Shown: piece by piece, positions 37,014 through 44,741 of the stretch
How the letters are laid out: every line of letters starts with the position of its first letter
How positions within the stretch are numbered: position 1 is the first letter of the stretch
Assembly (NCBI GenBank): GCA_007118045.1
Contig: SKTG01000068.1
Location: 1 to 52,893, forward strand
Direction: 5' to 3'
Length of the DNA stretch: 52,893 nucleotides
DNA from: Nitriliruptoraceae bacterium
GTDB lineage: Bacteria; Actinomycetota; Nitriliruptoria; Nitriliruptorales; Nitriliruptoraceae
Program-made: the position numbers and the translations under genes
The notes under the pieces: model-generated
What the model saw: the letters and a program-made list of their open reading frames with translations, nothing else
The model's database searches: none
Told to the model about the DNA's origin: nothing

Positions 37014-37282
37014 TCAGTCGTTCCGTGCCGTCGGGTCGGCATCGTGGTCGAGGCGATCGAGGTAGGCGTCCAACGAGTCGAGACGCGTCTCCCACAGCGA
37101 CCCGAACGAGTCGACCCAGTCCGCCAGCTCCTCGAAGGGCTCCGGTCGCAGCCGGTGAACCAGACGTCGTGCGTCCCGCTCGGCACTGACGACTCCGGCC
37201 TCGCGCAGGACCTGCAGGTGCTTGGACGCCTGGGGTTGGCGGATGGCGAGGGTCTCGCAATGCCCACCTCGTGAGCATCCAT
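37014..37282 (-). pseudogene. ArsR-family regulator, truncated and frameshifted
   Basis: The C-terminal two thirds reads 'IRQPQASKHLQVLREAGVV', 'RRLVHRLRPEPFEELADWVD' and 'SFGSLWETRLDSLDAYLDRL', a typical ArsR winged helix with its tail. The recognition helix is present but the first helices ('RR.IL..L..GE') are missing. What precedes it, MDAHEVGIA from 37282, is joined only if one base is restored near 37257. Without the first helices it is unlikely to fold as a repressor. It sits directly upstream of the broken SRPBCC gene. Confidence 0.75.
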
Positions 37283-37339
37283 GACCTGCGACCGAGCCCC
37301 GCCGCTCCATCGGGTCGATCGCCGGATGCGCGCCACGGG

Positions 37340-38178
37340 TCAGGGTCGGTCGATCGGCTCCACGGTGGGGAGACGCCACGTCCCGTCGAGGATCTCCGGT
37401 TGGGGCCGGTAGAGCCGAACCGTGTAGTTCCACCCCTCCATGATGGGGACGCAGTTGATGCTGTACGCCGCCGGCTCGTTCGGCTCGAAGAAGCCGTCCG
37501 CGTTGTAGACAGAGACCGACCAGAAGCCGTCGACCGGCCTCGCCGACGGTCAGTCGGTACTCCCCGACGGGCAGACGGGGTTCCACGATGAGGTAGATCG
37601 CCTCTCGCTCCGGCAACCCGCCCCATCCGGCAGCCGCGCCCACCAGATGGTGGACCGGATCGACCTCGTCCGGGGCGCCGAAGGTTCCCTCAGAGCTCGT
37701 CGAGTAGCGAGCCAGGTCCTTCAGCGCCGAGCGCACACCATCGAAGCTGGTCTTCCCGTAGGGCGGCATCACGAAGGGCTCCGCCGACGGTGCCTGAAGA
37801 CCGAACGCGTCCTGGAGCCTCGCGACGGCGTCGAGATCGGCGGGGATCTGCTACCGACGACGTTCATGTCGAGCTCGTACTGCCCCGCATCGTGGAGGAC
37901 GTCGGTGATGTAGTGATCCTGGCTCACCACCACGACCGACAGGTAGCGCTCACCGGCATCCGACACGGTGACGGTCGCCCCCTCACCCAGGTCCACGACC
38001 GCGGTGTTTCAGAGGGTGTCACGGTTCATCCGGACCACCACCTGATCATCGACATCCGCGGGCTCACGGCATGCCGCCAGCGTTGATACCGCCGGCGGAA
38101 GCCATGATGTCGGCTCGCGAGCACGCGATCGGACTCGGCGCGGACGAAGTTGTCGACGCTGACGGGGATGCGTCCCAT
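37340..38178 (-). pseudogene. DUF1254/DUF1214 protein, multiply disrupted
   Basis: Pieces of one protein appear in order in different frames: 'IPVSVDNFVRAESDRVLASR' from 38178; 'VVVRMNRDTL', ending at an in-frame TGA (38009-38011) after which the same frame continues 'NTAVVDLGEGATVTVSDAGE' and 'VVVVSQDHYITDVLHDAGQY'; a shift near 37850 to 'IPADLDAVARLQDAFGLQAP', 'KTSFDGVRSALKDLARY' and 'GWGGLPEREAIYLIVEPRLP'; then a shift near 37540 to 'VDGFWSVSVYNADGFFEPNE', 'PIMEGWNYTVRLYRPQPEIL' and the stop. About 20 residues are also lost inside the DUF1214 part. Clear pseudogene. Family members are secreted or cytosolic proteins of unknown function. Confidence 0.88.
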
Positions 38179-38211
38179 CGATGGCCTGACGGTCGGGAAG
38201 CTTCGGTGAAC

Positions 38212-38646
38212 CTACGGCAACCACGTCGGTGGGCTGACTGCGGGGCCCGGAGACGGGCCTTGCCTGGAACGGTCGTCCGACACGGCCACGCGCCGAACCT
38301 CGAGCACCGTGAAGCCCAGCATCGACAACCTCGCGAGGATGCCGGACAGTTCCTCAGGGTCGCGGGCAGCCCCTACCAGGACCGCCCCGTCGCGCTCGGG
38401 TTGCAGGCGGCGCAACTCCGTGAACAACCCGCTGAGCAACTCCTCCGACAGGTCCTCGGCGAGATGGAGATGGTAGGTCGCGCAGGTTCGACATCCTCCC
38501 GAGGCACCGTGGCTCGCGTCCGGGGGGCGAGGCGACGGCGATCCACCCCCTCGCCGGTGGGCTCCTCCGGCTCCCTCACCTGCTTGCACCGTGCCTCCGA
38601 ACCCTCCGTCTCCCAGCTCGGCGCGGCCTGCCAGCGCCCTGGTCAT
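38212..38646 (-). CDS. Small hypothetical protein
   Basis: The last about 85 residues look like a real conserved domain: 'YHLHLAEDLSEELLSGLFTE' followed by 'AVLVGAARDPEELSGILARL' and 'LGFTVLEVRRV', a beta-alpha-beta pattern seen in small proteins encoded beside LuxR-type regulators. The start is doubtful. The only in-frame ATG is 38646, which would add an unconserved Gly/Arg-rich leader; no start codon lies near the conserved part (about 38470), so the 5' end may be damaged like the neighbouring genes. It diverges from the large regulator gene. Function unknown. Confidence 0.5.
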   Translation of the reverse strand: MTRALAGRAELGDGGFGGTVQAGEGAGGAHRRGGGSPSPRPPDASHGASGGCRTCATYHLHLAEDLSEELLSGLFTELRRLQPERDGAVLVGAARDPEELSGILARLSMLGFTVLEVRRVAVSDDRSRQGPSPGPAVSPPTWLP

Positions 38647-38877
38647 GGATGATCCCAACCCTGGGATGATCCCGACACCGATGCTACGTCCGGTGGCCTC
38701 ACCGTCATCACCCACCGTGGGGGACCCGGATCGAAGTGCGCCCATCCACCGCGGCCGAGGCGACGAATAGTGCGTCGGGGGATGCTGCTTCCCCGCGATC
38801 CATCGGGAACGAGACCGATGCCTATTCTCGCTAGGGTGACCGCGGATCGAGGCGACGCACGGGCCCCGAGGGACAGC

Positions 38878-41511
38878 ATGAGCGCATCCAGCGACCCGCG
38901 GCTGTCGGCAGCGGCTCCACGGCCTGCGCCAGGTGAGCTCCTCCGCCCACGGGTCCACGCCCTTCTCGACGACGCTTGCAGCGATTCGCCGTTCGTGGGG
39001 ATCATCGCTGGGGCAGGGTTCGGGAAGACGACCGCCCTGGCTGCCTGGGCCCGCGAGACGGATCGCGACGCGGACGTGATCTGGATCGATGCCGGAGAGG
39101 CCGCTACCGCACCCGGCGGTCTGATGGAAGCCATGTGGTCGGCGCTGGAGACCACCGACCTCCCTGTCGAACCCACCGGAGCTGCGTCCGCTCGTGTCGG
39201 AGGACCCAGCCCTCGCTCGCTGGACCGGATGCTGGCCGAGCGCCCTCGAGAGTTGATCCTGATCCTCGACGACCTCCAGGAGGTTCGATCGCGGCTCTCG
39301 TTGTCCTTTCTCGACCGACTGATACGCCTCATGCCGTCCACCGCGACACTCGTCATCGCCTCGCGGTGGGAGCCTCTGCTGCATCTCAACCGGCTGCGCG
39401 CCGAGGGCGGGATGCCCGAGCTCGGTCCCACGGACCTCGCGATGACGCCGGAGGAGATCCGACTCCTGTTCGAAGCTGGCGGCATCCCGTCGGATGAGCA
39501 GCAACTGGCGAACCTCGTCGAGGTGACGGAGGGATGGCCGGTGGCCGTCCGCCTCGCCCACAGCGCCGTCGCAGCCGGTGGGGACCTCGACGACGTCCTC
39601 GGGGGAGGCGGACCGGTCGGTCGGATCGCCGGGCGCTACCTCGCCGACGAGCTGTTCGACCGCCTCCCCGCGGCACACCGGGACGTCCTGGCCTGCATCA
39701 GCATCCTGGACCAGACCCACGCGGGCCTCGCTGAGGAACTGTCCGGCAACGACCTGGCCCCGGCGATCCTCGAAGAGGTCGCGGCGCGTACCGGGCTGTT
39801 CACCCAGCTACCGAGCGCTCCGGGCTGGCTTCGCCTTCACCGGCTCGCGCAGGCGTACCTGCGCACGACGCTCGAGGCCGACGGACCCCAGCGGGTGGCG
39901 GACCTGCACGACCGCGCCGCCCGATGGTTCGCCGGCCGTGGCGACCTCGCGACCGCTGTCCAGCACGCTGTCAGGTCCCGGAACGGGGCGACGATCCGGT
40001 CGATCGTCGAACAGACCGGGCTCCTCGCGCTGCTGTGTTCGGACGAACCCGGTATCCGCATCGCCAGCGAGATCGCGGCGGCTCCACGGGATGCGTGGCC
40101 GAACGGTCGGCCGCTCGTCCTGGCGGTCGCGGTCCTGGCCAGCGCGGATCCGCCCGCCGCCTCCGCCTTGCTCGAGACGGTCGATCCGGCCGCGCTGCCG
40201 TCCGAGGAGGACCGTCGACTGTTGGCGGTGGCCCGCTGCAAGGTGCTGCGCAACCAGGCCCGCATGGAGGAGGCGAGGGCGGCGCTCGCCTCCGCCTCGT
40301 GGCACGGAGCGCAGCCGACGGAGATCGCGCTCCACGACAGCGAGTTCGCCCTCGCGGGGATCAGCGACGAGAGCTACGAGCAGCTCACGCAACGTGCCGA
40401 GAACGCCTTGAGGCTCGCCCGGAGCGTCGGCGCAGATCGGCCCGCGCTCCACCTCCGAGTCGCGCTCAGCGTGCTCAGCCTCGCGCGAGGCGAACCCCGC
40501 GACGCGAAGGAGCACGCTCACGCAGCCCTCTCCCTCGGCAACCTCTTCGGTCCCGAGCTGGAGCTGGAGCTCGCGGAGGCCCGGGTCGCGTGTGACGCAG
40601 CGACGCTCGAGCTCGGGGAGGGCGCCGACCATGACCTCTGCTGCACCATCACGAGCCCCTGGACCGAGCCTGGCGCGCCCGTCCACCTCCTCGTGGCAGG
40701 TACGACGACCAACCTCCACCATCTCTGGCGAACGGGTGAGCCGCCGCGTCCGCTCCTCGATCGAGTCGATCGTGTGCTCGGTTCGATCGATCTGGCCGCT
40801 GTCTACCCGGCGATCCTCTTCGGAGCGGCACATCTGGAACTGCGGCTCGCTGAGGCGTCGCAGGACCTTCACCGGGTGCACCGGGCCGCGAGCAGGCTCC
40901 CCGACCGTTACACCGGGACCGCAGAAGCCCACGTGCTCCGCGCACAGGTGCAGCGCGTGCGACGCGCGTACCGGTCGGGACGGGACGAGCTGCGTCCGGT
41001 GATCCGCGGCGAGGTCCCGACCTTCTGGGGTGCTAGCCGCCTGCTGGTTGTCGCTCTCGATGGTGTCCTGGCTCACCTCGACGACAGTCCCGACACCGCA
41101 AGCCTGCAGGAGGCCGTGGAACTTGCGAGCGCAACCGGGCGGCGAGGGCCGTTCCTCGACCTCGGCGCGCAGATGCACCAGGCCTTGGTCGCACGCCGCG
41201 CCGCTCTGCCGTCCCATGGCGGTTTCGTCGAGGATCTCATCCAAGACCTCCGAGAACGCGATCCGATGCGACTCCCCGAGCCACTGACAGGCGCCGAGAT
41301 CCGGGTGCTCCGCCACCTCGATTCCATGGCGACGCTGCAGGAGATCGCGACCGGGCTCAACCTCAGCCGCAACACGGTCAAGACGCACGCGGCGGCGGTC
41401 TACCGCAAGCTCGACGCGCCGACGCGCCGAGAGGCGGTCACGCGTGCGCGAACGATCGGCATCCTCGGAACGCACCTGCGGCCCAGCCACGAGGACGATG
41501 CGCCCACGTGA
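38878..41511 (+). CDS. MalT/LuxR-type large ATPase transcriptional regulator
   Basis: ATG 38878 is preceded by GAGGGAC; 877 residues (ATG 38818 is an in-frame alternative). Residues about 40-300 are a STAND ATPase with P-loop GAGFGKTT (about 45-52), 'LILILDDLQEV' and 'TLVIASRWEP'. The middle is a TPR-like sensor region. The C-terminus (about 805-860) is a LuxR helix-turn-helix: 'LTGAEIRVLRHLDSMATLQE', 'IATGLNLSRNTVKTHAAAVY' and 'RKLDAPTRREAV'. Such proteins activate operons on binding a small inducer and ATP. It is the closest intact regulator to the oxidative cluster that starts 1 kb downstream and is a candidate activator of it; this link is inference. Confidence 0.9.
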   Translation: MSASSDPRLSAAAPRPAPGELLRPRVHALLDDACSDSPFVGIIAGAGFGKTTALAAWARETDRDADVIWIDAGEAATAPGGLMEAMWSALETTDLPVEPTGAASARVGGPSPRSLDRMLAERPRELILILDDLQEVRSRLSLSFLDRLIRLMPSTATLVIASRWEPLLHLNRLRAEGGMPELGPTDLAMTPEEIRLLFEAGGIPSDEQQLANLVEVTEGWPVAVRLAHSAVAAGGDLDDVLGGGGPVGRIAGRYLADELFDRLPAAHRDVLACISILDQTHAGLAEELSGNDLAPAILEEVAARTGLFTQLPSAPGWLRLHRLAQAYLRTTLEADGPQRVADLHDRAARWFAGRGDLATAVQHAVRSRNGATIRSIVEQTGLLALLCSDEPGIRIASEIAAAPRDAWPNGRPLVLAVAVLASADPPAASALLETVDPAALPSEEDRRLLAVARCKVLRNQARMEEARAALASASWHGAQPTEIALHDSEFALAGISDESYEQLTQRAENALRLARSVGADRPALHLRVALSVLSLARGEPRDAKEHAHAALSLGNLFGPELELELAEARVACDAATLELGEGADHDLCCTITSPWTEPGAPVHLLVAGTTTNLHHLWRTGEPPRPLLDRVDRVLGSIDLAAVYPAILFGAAHLELRLAEASQDLHRVHRAASRLPDRYTGTAEAHVLRAQVQRVRRAYRSGRDELRPVIRGEVPTFWGASRLLVVALDGVLAHLDDSPDTASLQEAVELASATGRRGPFLDLGAQMHQALVARRAALPSHGGFVEDLIQDLRERDPMRLPEPLTGAEIRVLRHLDSMATLQEIATGLNLSRNTVKTHAAAVYRKLDAPTRREAVTRARTIGILGTHLRPSHEDDAPT

Positions 41512-41523
41512 GGTCGTGGCGAT

Positions 41524-41551
41524 CCGGGTCGGGGCTGAGCCGCCGACCCGG
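41524..41551. terminator. Bidirectional hairpin between convergent genes
   Basis: CCGGGTCGG pairs perfectly with CCGACCCGG around a 10-nt loop, 13 bp after the regulator stop and 34 bp after the end of the convergent DUF1269 gene. A second, imperfect stem follows at about 41555-41580. Neither has a strong U-tract, as is common in GC-rich actinobacteria. Confidence 0.55.
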
Positions 41552-41584
41552 GCCCGCCGTTCCGCCTTCGCCGGACGGGAACGC

Positions 41585-42071
41585 TCACTCCGCCGCGAAG
41601 ACCTCGCGGAGCGCCTGTTCCTCCTCCGAGTTCAGGTTCGTGTGGATCAGCTCGCCATCCCTCGGAACGCGCTCGGCCACCTTGTCGACGACCGCCTCCT
41701 GGGACAGCAGGAAGAGGGCCGACGTGCCCGGGGTGATGGCGTCACGGGTGCGTCGGATGAAATCATCATCGATCCCGACATCGCTCAGAGAGCCGCTCAG
41801 CGCACCCGTCGCAGCGCCCACGACCATCCCGAGCAGGGGGCACGAAGAAGATCAGACCGAACAGCAGCCCCCAGAAGGAACCGCTCAGTGCGCCAGCTGC
41901 GGTCAGGTTGTGCAACTGTCGGGTCTTCGGCTTCTTTCGGGACGGATCCCACTCGACGATGGCAGCATCGACGATCTGGATCAGTCCCTCCTTCTGCAGT
42001 TCAGCCAGGGTGTCCTTCGCCCGCTCTGCGCCAGCGGCGTCGTCGTACTTCCACACGGTCATGGTTGCCAT
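41585..42071 (-). pseudogene. DUF1269 membrane protein split by a frameshift
   Basis: From ATG 42071 one frame gives 'MTVWKYDDAAGAERAKDTLA', 'ELQKEGLIQIVDAAIVEWDP' and 'AAGALSGSFWGLLFGLIFFV'. A different frame then continues 'VVGAATGALSGSLSDVGIDD', 'DFIRRTRDAITPGTSALFLL' and ends 'REVFAAE'. Removing one base from the run of five G (C on the coding strand) at 41836-41840 restores a continuous DUF1269 protein of about 160 residues with a Gly-rich membrane hairpin. Otherwise intact, so this may be a homopolymer sequencing error or phase-variable switch rather than decay. Family function is unknown; members are often stress-induced. Confidence 0.75.
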
Positions 42072-42250
42072 AGGAGCTCGCCCTTTCCCACGGTCGTGAC
42101 GTTCCACGGTCGTCCAGGTCGATCGATCGAGGCCGGGACGAGATGACGGGCGGCGCAGGCGTCAACGCTTCGGCCCACGCATACACCCGTAGCCCTCGAC
42201 CCGATCGGCGTGACGACGCGGAGGGTTCCTGAGCCGGGCGGGATGAGGCC

Positions 42251-42267
42251 TCACCCATACCGGGTGA
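42251..42267. promoter_or_regulatory. Palindromic operator-like repeat, copy 1
   Basis: TCACCCATACCGGGTGA: 6-bp arms TCACCC/GGGTGA around 5 nt. Differs from copies 2 and 3 only at two central positions. It lies 257 bp upstream of the catalase-like gene. Confidence 0.65.
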
Positions 42268-42330
42268 CGCAGGTGCGGCTCGCGAGCCTGGTCGGGAGGA
42301 CGCCGTCTCCGCCAGCTGTCGATGTCCGTC

Positions 42331-42347
42331 TCACCCATCGCGGGTGA
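42331..42347. promoter_or_regulatory. Palindromic operator-like repeat, copy 2
   Basis: TCACCCATCGCGGGTGA, identical to copy 3 at 46954. Its start is exactly 80 bp from the start of copy 1, so the two sites lie on nearly opposite helix faces if the spacer is B-form (about 7.6 turns). Likely binding site of a dimeric regulator; none has been assigned. Confidence 0.65.
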
Positions 42348-42507
42348 CGTCGAAGGTACGAGGGCGGGTGACGCTGTCGGCCGCTCTGACCTGACCGGGC
42401 TGGCCCCAGCCCATCGTGATCGACCGGTGAGGGGTCGAGACGGAGGTGCACCGAGAGCGTCACAACCTGGAACGGGTGGGTGACGGAACCAGGAGGAACG
42501 AAGCGCG

Positions 42508-43644
42508 ATGCCACAGGATCTCGTGAAGTACTCGCCCGACGTCGAGCGACCAGAACCGGACTTCGACGAGCACCTCGAGACGGTCATCGAGGCGACCAAG
42601 GCATACATCGAGCGATCTGTCGAGAGCGAGGGGGTGGGTCGAGCCACACGCGATGCACACGCGAAAGGCTTCGGGCTGGCGCGGGCGGAAGTGGACATCC
42701 TGGACGACCTGCCCGCCGAGTACGCCCAGGGCATCTACTCGGAGCCCGGGCGGCACGAGGCGCTGATCCGCTTCTCCAACGGTTCGGCCCACTCGGGGTC
42801 TGACGCAGCGATCGGCGACGTCGTGATGGGCATGGGCCTGAAGATCTTCGGGATCGAGGGCGGGAAGCTGCTCGACGACGAGCCGCACTGCACCACCTTC
42901 GACTACGCGATGATCAACGCACCGATCTTCTTCTGCAACACCGTGCGGCACTACGTGTTCATACAGAAGCTGTTCCTGAGCGCCGGCGATTACTTCGCCA
43001 GGGGTCGGCCGGGCCTGCACGATTTCCTCTACGACTGGGTGACGGGCGAGGGCACGCTCGAGAAGGAGGATTGGGCCTGGGACGAACTCGCGGCGATCCT
43101 GTCGTACGTCCGGGTGCAGCCGGTCAACCTGCTGCTGTCCACCTACTGGACGATGGGTGCCCAACGCCACGGAGACTACGTGGCAAAGATCCGAGTGGCT
43201 CCCACCCCAACGGCCGCCGAGACGGTGGTTCGGCGCCATCTCGACCCGAAGACCGACATCGAGGTGTTCCGTCCCGCCCTCGTCGCAGAGCTTCGGGAAC
43301 GACCGTATGAGTTCGATATCCAGGTGCAGCTCTGCGCGGACCTGAAGAGGATGCCTGTCGAGGACCTCACCGTGCAGTGGCCGGAGGGGCTCTCCCCGTT
43401 CGTGACGGTTGCGAAGGTGCGCTTGCCGCAGCAAGACATCTCCGGAGATGACATCCAGGAGGCGATGGATGCCACGTCGATCACGCCGTGGCGTTCCACC
43501 GAGGAGCACCGTCCGTTGGGCAACCTCCAGCGTGCGCGCAGGGAGGTGTACCGGCAGTCGTCGATGCTGCGTCATGCACTGAACCATCAGGCTCGTAAGG
43601 AGCCCCGCACCCTTGCCGAGGTGTTCGGCGGCGCACCGGATTGA
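42508..43644 (+). CDS. Catalase-family heme protein (y4iL-like)
   Basis: This encodes 378 residues, shorter than true catalases (about 480 or more). Heme-catalase landmarks remain: distal His51 in 'RDAHAKGFG', 'ALIRFSNGSAHSGSDA', the distal Asn region 'DYAMINAPIFFCNT', and a C-terminal R-x-x-x-Y ending at Tyr348 ('HRPLGNLQRARREVY'), the spacing of the proximal heme ligand. The 'RDxRGFA' segment is replaced by 'GDVVMGMGLKIF'. Such short catalase relatives include peroxide-dependent lyases and allene oxide synthase-like enzymes, so catalase activity should not be assumed. It is the first gene of a seven-gene same-strand cluster behind two palindromes. Confidence 0.82.
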   Translation: MPQDLVKYSPDVERPEPDFDEHLETVIEATKAYIERSVESEGVGRATRDAHAKGFGLARAEVDILDDLPAEYAQGIYSEPGRHEALIRFSNGSAHSGSDAAIGDVVMGMGLKIFGIEGGKLLDDEPHCTTFDYAMINAPIFFCNTVRHYVFIQKLFLSAGDYFARGRPGLHDFLYDWVTGEGTLEKEDWAWDELAAILSYVRVQPVNLLLSTYWTMGAQRHGDYVAKIRVAPTPTAAETVVRRHLDPKTDIEVFRPALVAELRERPYEFDIQVQLCADLKRMPVEDLTVQWPEGLSPFVTVAKVRLPQQDISGDDIQEAMDATSITPWRSTEEHRPLGNLQRARREVYRQSSMLRHALNHQARKEPRTLAEVFGGAPD

Positions 43645-43681
43645 TGGTGCCCGCCTGGCCTCCACGCCTCACGAGGCGAGC

Positions 43682-44662
43682 ATGACGCCGCGCCGAGTGG
43701 TGCTCATCCTGTTCGCGATCGCCCCCATGCTGATCCTGAGCGCGACGGCGTGGTCGGAGAACGCCACGTTGTTCTATCTCGGCATGCTTCCGGCAGCGGT
43801 CGGACTGTCGATCAGCGTGCGCGTGGCGGCAGTGGGTGGCGTGCTGACCGGGGTACTGATGATGCTGGCCGTCCCCTTGCGCGAGGAACCGCTCGCGGGA
43901 GCCTTGTTCATGGCTGCGATCGGCGCGGTGGTCGGGCTCTCGTCGATGCGCGGATGGCACGGTCTCGGCGGCTACGCAGGGCCTCAAACGTCCTTCGCCT
44001 TGCTCGGAGCACCGATGGTCACGATCGTGTCGGGGACCGTCGCGATCGATTCGTCGTGGACTGCGACGACGACGATGGGTGGTTCGGTCGCAGCGGGGGG
44101 CCTGTGGATCGCGTTCATCGGCTGGCTGGCTCGTCATGAGCTCCCGACCCACGAGCCACACATCGTGCCGAGGGTCGTCGCGCAGTACTTCGCCGGCGCG
44201 TTGGCGGCCCTCGTCGGGATCGGGGCCTTCGTGGTGATGCAGTGGTCCACCTCGTCCGACGCATGGTGGCTCCTACTCACGCTGTTCGTCGTGGTCCAAC
44301 CGTTCTACAGCGCGACACTGCAACGCAGCACCTATCGGGTGCTCGGGACGGTAATCGGTGCGGTGATCGCAGCACTCGTCGCCGAGCTGCTCGGGGAGCT
44401 ACCGGTCGTCGTCGCGATCGTGACCCTGATGGTCGTGGCAGGAGCGGTTTGGGCTCAGATGACGCAGCCGTACTGGGTGTACGTGACGTTCCTGACACCG
44501 GCCGTGATCCTCCCGACGTCGAGCCAGACCGAGGCGGTGTTGTTCGCCGACGTTCAACGGGTTGCGTTCACCGTCTGCGCAGCTGCGGTCGCCGTCGGCG
44601 TGCTGACCATCGGCCACCGCCTCGTGACGCGACATCAGCCGCAGTCGTCCACTCGTCCGTGA
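43682..44662 (+). CDS. FUSC-like multi-pass membrane protein
   Basis: This encodes 326 residues with about nine hydrophobic segments, starting at ATG 43682 after GAGG. The segment 'LLLTLFVVVQPFYSATLQRS' followed by 'TYRVLGTVIGAVIAALVAEL' is the signature of FUSC/aromatic-acid exporter membrane domains, and 'YWVYVTFLTPAVILPT' matches its next helix. FUSC proteins are thought to export aromatic or amphipathic acids. The hydrophilic cytosolic domain of full-length FUSC exporters is absent. In this cluster it could export or import the substrate of the peroxidases; inference. Confidence 0.6.
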   Translation: MTPRRVVLILFAIAPMLILSATAWSENATLFYLGMLPAAVGLSISVRVAAVGGVLTGVLMMLAVPLREEPLAGALFMAAIGAVVGLSSMRGWHGLGGYAGPQTSFALLGAPMVTIVSGTVAIDSSWTATTTMGGSVAAGGLWIAFIGWLARHELPTHEPHIVPRVVAQYFAGALAALVGIGAFVVMQWSTSSDAWWLLLTLFVVVQPFYSATLQRSTYRVLGTVIGAVIAALVAELLGELPVVVAIVTLMVVAGAVWAQMTQPYWVYVTFLTPAVILPTSSQTEAVLFADVQRVAFTVCAAAVAVGVLTIGHRLVTRHQPQSSTRP

Positions 44663-44741
44663 CCGATGGTCTCGTGGACTCGGATGCTCCCAGCCCCACA
44701 GCCTCGGAAGAACGCTGAGCCCCGAAGGAAGAGCCAACCTG

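Larger units (their letters stand above)
42072..42507. other. Leader region of the oxidative gene cluster
   Basis: The 436-bp region between the diverging DUF1269 and catalase-like genes contains no gene. It holds two copies of a 17-bp palindrome (42251 and 42331) and two extra GGGTGACG half-sites (from about 42366 and 42477). AGGAGG at 42491-42496 is the likely ribosome site for the gene starting at 42508, though 11 nt away. I did not find convincing -35/-10 boxes. Confidence 0.6.

Noticed and set aside
38009..38011. In-frame TGA as selenocysteine codon
   Set aside because: The same gene also has frameshifts and a deletion, so decay explains it.
38646..39720. Upstream extension of the small gene at 38212 across the LuxR-type regulator
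   Set aside because: The extension runs antisense to the conserved ATPase domain; only the last about 85 residues look real.
44659..44718. 19-codon ORF overlapping the FUSC-like stop (GTGA)
   Set aside because: No motif, no own ribosome site and no downstream coupling; such overlaps arise often by chance in GC-rich DNA.
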